Shown piece by piece: positions 23,270 through 33,044 of a DNA stretch of 64,000 nucleotides. Below the pieces are notes generated by a model. It did no database searches and had not been told where the DNA came from. It was given only the letters and a program-made list of their open reading frames with translations. A program made the position numbers and the translations under genes. Source of the DNA: Diogma glabrata (taxonomy: Eukaryota > Arthropoda > Insecta > Diptera > Cylindrotomidae); NCBI GenBank assembly GCA_963693315.1, contig OY856188.1, positions 160,188,718 to 160,252,717 of the forward strand, given 5' to 3'. The number at the start of each line of letters is the position of its first letter. Positions within the stretch are counted from its first letter, which is position 1.

Positions 23270-25917
23270 AATATGGAATTCTCAAAGTCTTCGCAATAAA
23301 ACAATTGAAACATTCGACTTTAAAAAAAAATAATATAAGTATATGTATTGTAACTGAAACTTGGCTTTTACATTCTGACAAATTATTCCATCCTGATTTT
23401 ATTTTTCATAGACTTGATCGCCCTGGTAAAGTCAATCGTGGAGGTACATTAATTGGACATGGAGGAATTGCTATAATGATTAATAAACAAATTCATCTCT
23501 CATTGCTTTCTTCTTTCGATTTAAAAATTATTGAAGCTATTGGTATAAAAGTTCAAACTTCCATTGGAGATCTTTGTTTCGTATCCGTTTACTTTCCTTC
23601 AACAAATAACCCTTATAAGCTAGCCCTATATAAATCGGATATTCAGTCACTATCAAACATTTCTAAAAACTTCTTTATTGGAGGTGATTTTAATTCTAAG
23701 CATATGTCATAGAACTGCTGTCGCAGAAATACTGCCGGCAACATTCTCTATAATGAACAGCAAATTAGGAATTTTGATATTTTATTTCCATCGTATCCAA
23801 CCCATTTTTCTAACATTTCCTCAGTTGGATCAACCCTAGACATTCTGCTATGCAATAAAATTAGCCTAGTATCGGAATTAACTTCACTTCATAAATTAAG
23901 TTCTGATCATCTTCCTGTGCACTTCGAAGTGATTACGAATGGATTTGTTACAAATAATCATACACACCACTATCGTAACTATAGAGAAGCTGATTGACGT
24001 TCTTCTAAAAACGCTCTCTCTAGTTCTATTGATCTCAGCGTCTCTTCCTTGTTACATAACGTATCATCAATAAAATGATATTGATCTGTGTGTTTCATAT
24101 ATAAGTAACGCAATTATTGAGGCTGAAAATTTGACAATACCAATTTGCACGGTATCGAACTCCAGAAATGATCAGATCCATCTTCCAAACGATATACTAG
24201 ATCTTATAAGAAAAATTCAAAGCGTAGAATTTGGCAACGTAGTAGAAATCATCTTCTAAAAAGAGAGGTAAATGAACTAATTAAAGAAATTGGCGGGAAA
24301 ATCAAAAAGAGTAAAAATATGCGTTTTGAAGCTCATTTAATTGACATCTCGAAGATTCTACTAACAAAAAAATGTTTAATCTCTCTAAGATATTACGTAA
24401 AACTAGACATTCAATTCCTGCACTCTATACGGAAGCTACTCCGGATTCACCCCGTAAAATTTCAATTACAAATGCTGAAAAAGCTGAATTGTTTGCAGAA
24501 CATTTTGCAAAAATTCATCAAGGTAATCAATCGTTCATCCCTGAATTTAATGTACATGTTGAGGAAACTCTTAATAATTTTGAAATTGATGCTGTAAACA
24601 ACCTTCAATCTGATTTTTTAATTAAACCTAAGGAAATCATTCAAATTATTAAAACACTAAAAAATTCCAAGGCTCCAGGACTTGATAAAATGAACAATCG
24701 ATTGATAAAACATCTTCCTAAAAAAGCTATAGTATTCCTCACGCAACTTTATAATGCGTGATTGAAATTTTCGTATTTTCCTATTGAATGGAAAATCGCT
24801 AATGATCTTCCTGTTTTGAAACCGGGCAAAGCTAAAACAAATAAAGATAGCTATAGACCTATTAGTTTACTAAATATCTTTGGTAAGATCTTTGAACGTA
24901 CAATATTAAAGCGTTTTGAGCAGTTTGTAGAACAAAATGCAATTATTCCTCCTGAACAGTTTGGCTTTCGAAAATACCATTCCACCTCTTACCAAGTTTA
25001 CAGAATTTGCAGTAATATTAAAGCAAAGATAAATAATAAAGAATCCACTGCCAATAACCTTTGATATTGAAAAAGCGTTTGATAAAGTTTGGCATAAAGG
25101 TACCATTTTTAAATTACTTCATTTACATTTTCATAACTATTTGATTAAAATCATAAAATTCTTTTTAAGTGATAGACAGTTTTTAGTTACAATTAACTAT
25201 TGTAGATCCACGGCCAAAAATATTAGTTGCGGTGTTCCACAAGGGTCTGTCCTTTCGCCTGCATTATACAATGTATTTACGGCTGATATTAAAACTCAAT
25301 TTAACAACACTACAGATTTTGCTCTTTATGCTGATGATATAGCTATATTCGCCTCTTCAACTGATATTAACGTTATTTTATCTGAATTGCAAACGTCAAT
25401 TAATAATCTTTCTTTATATTTTTCTAAATGGGGAATAAAAACTAACCCAAATAAGACGCAATCTATTTTTCTCATCAAAAAGAGTGCTGCAAGAAATCTC
25501 CCAAATGATGAATCACTTTCAATGGATGGAGTTCCATTACAATGGTCAGAAACTATAAAATACCTAGGAGTTATAATAGACAAACGATTAACATTCAAGC
25601 ATCACATTAACTCATCAGTAGAAAAATGTCAAAAAATGATACGAATGCTGTACAGTATCTTACATAAAAAATCTAAACTTTCAATTTCAAATAAAAGACT
25701 TTTATATACATCCATCTTACGCAGTACCTTATTATATGCAGCACCCGTTTGGTTTACCAGTTCCAATATTCATCTTAAAAAACTACAAACAGCACAAAAC
25801 AAATGTCTCAAACTAATTTATAATCGACCTAGATTATTTTCAACACAAGCTCTCTCCAATCTGTCTAATGTACCTCTTGTGATTGATTTCATCAGTAAAA
25901 TTAGAACAAATTCATAA
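23270..25917 (+). pseudogene. Jockey-type LINE ORF2 (endonuclease and reverse transcriptase)
   Basis: An APE-type endonuclease lies at about 23270-23960 (IWNSQSLRNK, TETWL, HGGIAIMI, GGDFNSKH, SSDHLPV). The RT follows at about 24600-25600 (NSKAPGLDKM, YRPISLLN, FDIEKAFDKVWHKG, GVPQGSVLSPALY, and the catalytic YADD at about 25329-25340), then a thumb/C-terminal region to 25917. Damage: frameshifts near 23300 and 25050 and in-frame stops at 23710-23712 and 24759-24761. The stretch 23960-24370 is shifted between frames. The copy cannot be autonomous. Confidence 0.8.
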
Positions 25918-26399
25918 GTAAGTGTCAAATAATAGAAAATAACTTAATAAACCAACTTAGATTCTGATTGTTCGCAAGTTCTCTCACAAGCTTTAAGAAT
26001 TCCACATACTTTTTAGGAAAAAAAAAAATATAAAATTTAAAATTTTGAAAAAATTTTGTACACTGCTTTAAATATTAACATATGTATGTTTAAAATTAGT
26101 TTTTAAGTTTAGATTTAGTATTTAGTTTAAGTATAGTTTAAGTAGCCAGGTACACAGGGTCTTTTTTACATAACTTTTTTTTCGGCTTAGTATTACAATA
26201 TATAAAATATGGAGGGGCTGAAATCTCACAGCTCTGAGATATCAAGACTTCGGTCTGGGTTAAGGATTTTGATACAGTTTTCGGCAAAAAACTTTTATGA
26301 GGACATGGTTTTTAGTTTTGGGCAGCGATGTATATCAAACATAACTCTTTGTTAAAGTACAAGTATTGTTTTATCTCTGTTTAGAAATTTATTACAAAA
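25918..26399. other. Probable LINE 3' UTR start
   Basis: No ORF. Includes cttcggtctgg at 26249-26259, whose complement ccgaag occurs at 28022-28027. aaggattttgatacag (26261) recurs at about 29412. Confidence 0.35.
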
Positions 26400-27060
26400 C
26401 TAACACGAAACATCAATACGTTGCCGGAAAATTATAATCCAAATTCCAAAAATATTGTCAAGCTAAATAAAATCAAACTTTTTTCAAAATTCCAAAAATA
26501 TTCCAAAAATTAGAATAAAATCAAATATTTAAACTTTTTCTAAATTCCGATAGTATTCCGAAAATTCTTAAAAATTCAAACTTTTCCAAAATTCTAAAAA
26601 TATTGCAAAAATTATTACAAAATCAAAAATTAAAACTTTTTTCAAAATTCTAAAAATATTTCAAAAATTATAACAAAATCAAAAATTGAAACTTTTTTCA
26701 AAATTCCAAAAAATTAGAATGAAATCAAATATTTAAACTTTTTCTAAATTCCAATCATAATCCAAAAATTCTTAAAAATTCAAACTTTTTCCAAAATTCT
26801 AAAAATATTGCAAAAATTATTAAAAAATCAAAAATTGAAATTTTTACAAAATTCCAAAAATTATAATAAAATCAAAAATTAAAAATTTTCCAAAATTCTA
26901 AAAATATTGCAAAAATTAATTCTTACCAAATCAATAATTAAAACTTTTTCCAAAATTCTAAAAATATTGCAAAAATTATTACAAAATCAAAAATACAAAC
27001 TTTTTCAAAATTCCAAAAATATTTCAAAAACTATAACAAATTCAAAAATTTCCATGTCCA
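26400..27060. repeat. AT-rich tandem array, roughly 60-bp degenerate units
   Basis: Degenerate repetition of cttttttcaaaattc, caaaaatatt and caaaatcaaaaat words over about 650 bp. Period is approximate because units vary in length. Non-coding. Confidence 0.7.
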
Positions 27061-27117
27061 ATTTCATTTTCAATTACATTTACGTCATATGTTTTTATGC
27101 TACATGCTACATTTTTT

Positions 27118-27620
27118 TTCCAAAAAATTGGCTAAAAAAATAAATGAAATCATTTTTTGACACACTTGACATTATGTTTTTGACAAACTTATAATGCCAT
27201 AATTCTCTATAATTGTAATAAAATTTCATTTCAAACAAACAATTTTATTTTTTTCCAAAAAATTGGGTAAAAAAATAAATAAAAATCTTTCTTTTGACAC
27301 ACTTGACAACATTTTTTTGACAAACTTATAATGCCATAATTCTCAATAATAATAATAAATAAAATTTCATTTCAAACAAACAATTTTATTTTTTTCCAAA
27401 AAATTGGGTAAAAAAATTAATAAAAACTTTCTTTTGACACACATGACAACATATTTTTGGCAAGCTTATAATGCCATAATTCTCAATAATATTAATAAAA
27501 TTTCATTTCAAACAAACAATTTTATTTTTTTTCAAAAAATTGGGTAAAAAAATAAATAAAAAACTTTCTTTTGACACACTTGACAACATTTTTTGACAAT
27601 TTTATAATGCAATAATCTAG
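27118..27620. repeat. Tandem array of four 139-bp units
   Basis: The word acttataatgccataattctc (and variants) falls at about 27187, 27326, 27466 and 27603, a spacing of 138-140 bp. Each unit also has ttttgacacacttgac, tttcatttcaaac and ccaaaaaattggg. Non-coding. Confidence 0.8.
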
Positions 27621-28633
27621 TTTTTGATCTCACATACCAATCCCGACCATCAAGATTTCTCCAAATTTAATGTTCCTACTCGTAATCACTTAAAATGAAC
27701 GTTTTTAAGCCAAAAATATGAATATTTGCTATTTTTGACACACATAATGATTTTTTTGACACACTTCCGGTACAGTTATCGAACACAGCGTCCTTTCGGA
27801 CCTGTCCGTTGAGTATACCTATTTTTAGAAAAAACAATTTTTCAAATCCCTCCAGCGGTTTTCCCTGCAGCGTAGGAAATGACGGCGGCCGGCCGGCAGA
27901 CGGACACATTTTTTTTTTTGCTTTTTTAAAATCAGTAGGTCCTAAAACGTCGAGAAATGCCAAAAAAGTGGTGGTAAGAATTTCACTTTTGGCTCATGAA
28001 TGTAATACTTAGGTCTTTCAGACCGAAGTAAAACATCATAATAATTAAAATAATCCATTTAAATCGAGAAATCAAATTTTTATAACATAGTTGAGAAGTA
28101 TATAATTTTACTGAACACTATAATTAAATATAATATGTTTATATACTAAAACTGTAAATATATGAGAATAATAAATTGAATTGAATTGATAACGTTACAT
28201 CTTTAAGTAATAACTTACAATGAGCGCGATTTAAATTAATTCAGTTGACATCCTACACTACAGTTGACATCCTACACTCAAAAAAAAATTCATAAGAATT
28301 CAACAAACGCTGTTTTTCAAATTTTATGACCAAAATATAATTGATATCTATAAATTTATTCACAAATAATACGAAATGTTTAGAGCAACTGTTTATCGTT
28401 TGATAACTCGTAAATGTATTTACAGATTATAAACCAGCATTTATAGAAGAATAATCGTATATTTTTGGTAAGTTTGTGAATTTAATGAAAGTATTATTTA
28501 AAGTATAAAAAGGATAATAAAATTTTCAACACACTTTCCTAAATGAATTCGAGAAATTAATAAATATAATTAGGTTTTTTCTGTTCAATGTATATACTTC
28601 CGTATGTACATTGAAGCTGATCTCTTTTAAAAA
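27621..28633. other. Intron sequence with a GC-rich patch and possible LINE tail
   Basis: 27775-27905 is unusually GC-rich for this window (gacggcggccggccggcag near 27881) but encodes nothing I recognise. 28170-28190 reads aataaattgaattgaattga, an AATAAA plus short tandem tail that could be the 3' end of the LINE whose ORF2 stops at 25917. cagttgacatcctacact is duplicated at about 28243 and 28261. Confidence 0.35.
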
Positions 28634-29023
28634 ATTGTATTATCGTCTTCGTTTCTTATTGGTGGTTTCTGGCCACAAATAAAACATCCAAGCTATAGAT
28701 CAAAAATTTAATTTTTATTTAAATATTTCGGTCCTTATTTGGGACCCTCCTCAGTAACTAAAATTAAAAATGGTTTACAATTAAAATCTTAATCTAATAA
28801 ATATCAAAACAATTAATTCTTAACAAGTGTTTGTTAAGAATTAATTGTTGTGATATTCATTAGATTAAGATTTTAATTGTAAACCATTTTTAATTTTAGT
28901 TACTGAGGAGGGTCCCAAATAAGGACCGAAATATTTAAATAAAAATTAAATTTTTGATCTATAGCTTGGATGTTTTATTTGTGGCCAGAAACCACCAATA
29001 AGAAACGAAGACGGTAATACAAT
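28634..29023. repeat. Near-perfect palindrome with hammerhead-like core in both arms
   Basis: Arms 28634-28826 and 28831-29023 are complementary with few mismatches around a gtgt loop. On the + strand the right arm has CTGAGGA (28903-28909), a helix GGTCC/GGACC and GAAA (28928-28931). The left arm has the same on the - strand (28736-28754). The order and the following atattt match hammerhead motifs of Penelope-like elements, so this is probably an inverted pair of Penelope termini. Confidence 0.65.
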
Positions 29024-29499
29024 AAATATAATATTTATTAATTGATAAATTTGTTCAATACTTCAGAAACTTCTATTCGTAAGAATAATAAATGCCGTTA
29101 TTAGCGCCCACTCATTAACAAAATTCGTAGATTTAATGTAATTTTTTATGCATATTATAATATTTTTGTTTTTTTTGCAAGCTCGTCAATGGTGTATTAA
29201 TAGCATAAAAAATCGTAATAATTTATTCATTTTTGCTTTAATAAACCAATATTGTGTAATAGAAATTTCAAATTACACTATGTGTCACGGCAACGCTAGA
29301 TACCTTTCGAGATCAAACGTTTCACAAAAACTTGCGTTTTAAGGTGTTGATGAACACCTTTTTAAGCCCTTGTGAATTGAAGTTACTCTAGATAATTGTT
29401 TCCGGAAAAAGTAAGGATTTTGATACAGAAATAGCACGAAGTAAAATAAATCAGTAAAACTGTCCCAAGTAGCAAAAAATAGCAACTGTCAGTATTTTA
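29024..29499. other. Intron sequence, nothing recognised
   Basis: AT-rich, with one short open frame (29148-29342) that shows no family signature. Confidence 0.4.
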
Positions 29500-29716
29500 T
29501 TTTTTGTTTTTAATTGTAAAATCCAAGTTTACTAAAATACTTTTTAATAAATCAATTTTATCTTTACAACATGTTTCGAAATGTAAAATTGTACGAAAAT
29601 GCCTGTCGATGAAATTTTGAATTTCGAAACATGTAGTAAAGATTATTTTAAATAAAATTGATTTATTAAAAAATATTTTGAGTGAATTTGGATTTTACAA
29701 TTAAAAACAAAAAATT
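29500..29716. repeat. Inverted repeat with degenerate hammerhead-like motif
   Basis: About 29500-29585 is largely complementary to about 29623-29716 (ttttgtttttaattgtaaaa / ttttacaattaaaaacaaaa). Around 29605-29630, gatgaaattttgaatttc followed by gaaacatgt has the helix II, GAAA and acatgt parts of the Penelope hammerhead but lacks a good CTGANGA. Confidence 0.5.
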
Positions 29717-30142
29717 AAATATTATGTTTCACTCAAGTCGCACCGGAGAAAGTTTTATTTTAACTGTCAGTACTTAAAGAATAAGTTATGTTATAATTTG
29801 ATACATAGGTATCTTAGGCGAATATCTTTTATGGTATTCATTTTCAAAACCGCAGATCAATTGTGATTTTGATTTATTTTTATTCTGTTTTTATATGTTT
29901 TTTTAGTATTGTTTTTTCATTATTTATTTTTTATTTTCTAATTTTTTTGTGATATTTTTTTATATTCCGCAATCTACGATAGTATTTCTTTTGATTTTCG
30001 ATATTTTTGTTTCATGGATTTCCACCATTCTAGTTTTTATTTTCTACATCTTGGCATGAAATATTGGCCTTTGTTACATTTTATTATGTGATATTATTTA
30101 TCGTTTAGTTATCTGTTAAAAAAAACAAAATTTGCTTCGATT
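29717..30142. other. Left part of a dispersed repeat
   Basis: 29885-30138 is a diverged copy of the repeat at about 8850-9000. Its continuation lies right of the LINE insertion at 30708. Confidence 0.45.
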
Positions 30143-30707
30143 ATTTATTTATTTATTTATTTCAATTTAAATACTAGCAAACGGAAATGTTTCCAATAAC
30201 ATGCTAGTTATATAAGTAATACAAATAAAAGACAATATTTAAAAAATTATATAAAAAATTACAATAAAAAGTTTTAATTTAGTTTATAAAAAGATAATTT
30301 TAATGTAATAAAAGAAGAATATTTAACACAAGATAAAATAAATAATATTAGAATTTAAAATATATAAGAAAATAATGTTAATTTAATTTAATTTAACAAT
30401 TTGTAAAAGGCTTCTTTTAAACTGGACTAAGTTGGAGCAAAACAAATTGATTTGATTAAATTTAACGTTATGGCTGTACTGTAATCTAATTAACGGTGAA
30501 TGAACTCTTAGATTAGTTAGAAAAGTATTGTAATACAGAGTGTACGAATGCCTAGTATTATAACAAGGTGTGGTCTTCAAACGAATTAGACTAGCCAAAT
30601 CTGATTCTATACTATGGTTAAGAATTTTATAAAGGGTTGTTTGATCAGCAATTGTACGTCTCTGTTCCAATGATAATAGATTATATCGTTTTAGTCTATC
30701 TTTATAT
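30143..30707 (-). pseudogene. 5'-truncated LINE, C-terminal RT fragment
   Basis: The - strand ORF 30383-30670 encodes EQRRTIADQTTLYKILNH, SLIRLKTTPCYNTRHS and a C-terminal hydrophobic-basic region. This matches the conserved tail after the RT in Jockey/RTE-like LINEs (tandem LYK-IL...TRH...SP). The element's 3' end lies at the left with a (TAAA)n tail on the - strand, and GATT flanks both sides (30139-30142, 30708-30711). It was inserted into an older dispersed repeat. No RT catalytic motif is retained. Confidence 0.6.
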
Positions 30708-31215
30708 GATTAAAACTTCATATCCCAAATTGTTGTGGAGGTCTTAAAAGGTTTCCATGTGTTTTGTGACCCATGTTGTAATTCCTATTACACAACACAT
30801 TTTATTTAAAAAAAACAAGTGTTAAGAAAAATTTGCTCTTGAAATCAAAGATATCTAGTTAATAGTTTAAGCTATTTAGAAAACTTTCAGGATATATTTT
30901 GCTTTTTCTCTACAAAACTACATTCTTTGTATGTTGTTCTTATATTCAAAAGGATCATTTCCCGGGAAGCGTCGTTAAAAAAATTTTGTTGTATCTTTAG
31001 TCCTTGAGGACTAATGGATTACTATTTTGATTTACTTTTTGAATAATATGCGATAAGCTCAACATGTGTTTTTTAAAGTATTGGCCATATACATTTTTCT
31101 ATAATTATTTGGACACTACGATTATTAAAGGAATTAATGGACTCTTGTACACCATAACCTTCTTATTTAAGTGAGCATATGTAGGACTAGTAAACGTTTA
31201 AATTTTTTTATACAG
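30708..31215. other. End of the perilipin intron
   Basis: 30708-30815 continues the dispersed repeat interrupted by the LINE. The rest is AT-rich up to the perilipin acceptor at 31215. Confidence 0.45.
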
Positions 31216-31406
31216 ATTCTCACTGATCCCCAACTGGCGTTTAAAAAAATTATTGGACTATGGCAATATTTAAGTCAAGACGAACCAGAAAATCAAGCAC
31301 GTCCTCAAACCCTAGAGGAGTTAGTCGTCATGCTTACTCGAGAATCTGCAAGACGAGTTGTTCATCTTATCAACTATACCTTAAATTATATTAAAAAACT
31401 GCCAAG
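31216..31406 (+). CDS. plin: Perilipin, central exon
   Basis: Continues the perilipin frame from the exon ending at 1962. Acceptor tacag (31211-31215) and donor gtaatt (31407) bound an open exon. It encodes ILTDPQLAFKKI, then WQYLSQDEPENQARP, then a leucine- and arginine-rich helix with ESARRVVHLINYT. The EPENQARP-x-TLEEL and TRE-ARRVVH segments are the best-conserved part of insect perilipins and are the main basis of the assignment. The exon ends in phase 2, and the missing base is supplied by the A at 31477 to make Arg. No stops or frameshifts occur in any of the five exons, so the gene is probably intact despite its transposon-filled intron. Confidence 0.75.
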
Positions 31407-31476
31407 GTAATTAAATACATATATGCAATTTTTAAATTATTTAAAATAAATATATGTTTTTGAAAATAAATTTCAG

Positions 31477-31543
31477 AACATTTATTGCTTCAACTCATGA
31501 AATTGCTATACATTTCATATATGCAACAGACTCTTTAATAAAG
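31477..31543 (+). CDS. plin: Perilipin, small exon
   Basis: A 67-bp exon between acceptor tttcag (31471-31476) and donor gtcagc (31544). It completes an Arg codon with the previous exon and encodes TFIASTHEIAIHFIYATDSLIK, read in two parts (TFIASTHEIA, IHFIYATDSLIK), an amphipathic helix-like stretch. It leaves in phase 0. Too short to recognise alone; it is supported by consistent phases on both sides and by the 70- to 75-bp introns around it, a usual size for insects. Confidence 0.65.
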
Positions 31544-31617
31544 GTCAGCAACATAAAATAAAAACACATTTGCAAAATAAATATTTAAAAGTAACCTTTA
31601 TGATTTATTTTCAATAG

Positions 31618-31728
31618 ATGGCACACCTAGACAGCATTAAAGATAAAACTATACAAAACACAATAAATCTACATTCAAAATTAGTACTTGCATATCAAGA
31701 AATACAAATTCACTTAACACATGCCATG
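31618..31728 (+). CDS. plin: Perilipin, penultimate exon
   Basis: Bounded by acceptor aatag (31613-31617) and donor gtgaga (31729). Phase 0 at both ends. It encodes MAHLDSIKDKTI and a following helix ending THAM. The HLD-(hydrophobic)-(K/R)D motif resembles the C-terminal helix of insect perilipins. The initial ATG is an internal methionine here, not a start. Confidence 0.65.
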
Positions 31729-31786
31729 GTGAGATGGCAACATTTGCAAATAGTTTAAAATGATAATAATTTTTTTCTGATCTTAG

Positions 31787-31909
31787 GAAAAGCTTGCTTT
31801 ATTCGTATCTGGTAGAAAAGAACCCGAAAAAAATACTAGAAATTCAGGAAGACGGGTTTATACGGCTTCAGGTAATGCAATCGATAATAATGTAAATGGT
31901 GGCTATTAA
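31787..31909 (+). CDS. plin: Perilipin, terminal exon with two possible C-termini
   Basis: Acceptor cttag (31782-31786). The frame encodes EKLALFVSGRKEPEK, a basic Arg-rich segment and, if read through, a short Asn/Gly-rich tail ending NGGY and TAA (31907-31909). A good donor (cag/gtaatg, exon end 31871) lies inside this exon. A strong acceptor (ttttttttcag, ending 32125) would join it in frame to Glu-Asn-Glu-stop (32134-32136). Two C-terminal isoforms are therefore possible. A poly(A) signal AATAAA lies at 32047-32052. Confidence 0.6.
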   Translation, partial: EKLALFVSGRKEPEKNTRNSGRRVYTASGNAIDNNVNGGY

Positions 31910-33044
31910 AGGTTGATATGACTTGCGATAGTGAAATGGTTGATTTCAATTTTATTTTATTATTATTTGTGGGATTTGTTATATTTTGACTGAATATTTT
32001 ATTTGATAGTGATTATTTTAGCAAGTACAGCATGTATCAAAATAATAATAAAAAATATAAATTAAAATGTATGTCAAGCTTAAGTTAGATCATTTCTTTA
32101 TAAACTAACAATAATTTTTTTTCAGAAAATGAATAAGAAGGTTATGTGAATAGCATTTTTCATAAATAACTCATAAACTACTAATAATACTGCAGTGCCC
32201 AGCTAAAGAGAGTGAGAAATGAATTAGGCCAGCTATCACAGCTTGGGTTAAGTTTATTCCCAATCAGATTCTAGATATCAAATTATATTCCTTTTGTAGC
32301 TGTGGAAATATTATTCATATGTGTACAATGAATATCATTCATTTTTTGAACGTCATTTTGTGAACGATATTGCTACGGTTATCAGAATCGTTTAATTTAT
32401 CATCAACGCTTGATTCTTCAAACATGGTTTTTTCAAAAAGCACCTTTTTGTTTTCTTTATTTTTTTCAAATGTTAAAGGTTTATTATTTACTCAAAACAT
32501 ACTAAAATTACAGACATGGAATTAGTTTTGTTTTTTGAGAAAAAGGCATCTGAATATATTATTGATGTGAATTTTTTTGTACTTTGTGATATTTACTAAA
32601 AACCAATTTACTGATTTTATTCAACTTTTTTTTTAAAAGGTATTAAATAAGGCTTAATAAAAAAAGTCCGAGCGGCAGGATGTCCGCTAAAAATAGGTAG
32701 ATTTCGAGATCAGACAATTTTGTGCACAAGTAGAATCTGATGTATCAGATTAGTTTAAACAAAACAAACGAATTACAAACAGATATCGAACAAATTTTAA
32801 AAAGAAAATTAGCTACATATAAGGAAAACTACATCTATGCAATTTTGCAACAAACAAATATCAAATCTACCACAATCATTGCAAAAAATTTCATTTTTTG
32901 ACACTTTAAATGAAAAAAAATCAGCGAAATGGCTATGTTTTTTATTTTGGGAGTTTATTTTTCTCTTTAGAAATTTATTAAGTCAGAACATATGTAAATG
33001 AAAAAATGAATTGAACTTAGTAATAGAAAAGACACGAAAAAAAA
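31910..33044. other. Perilipin 3' UTR and intergenic sequence
   Basis: Contains AATAAA at 32047-32052 and the alternative terminal exon start at 32126. After about 32150 nothing is recognised. Confidence 0.4.

Noticed and set aside
31171..31410. Stand-alone 79-aa gene
   Set aside because: It is the perilipin exon 31216-31406 read through its splice sites.
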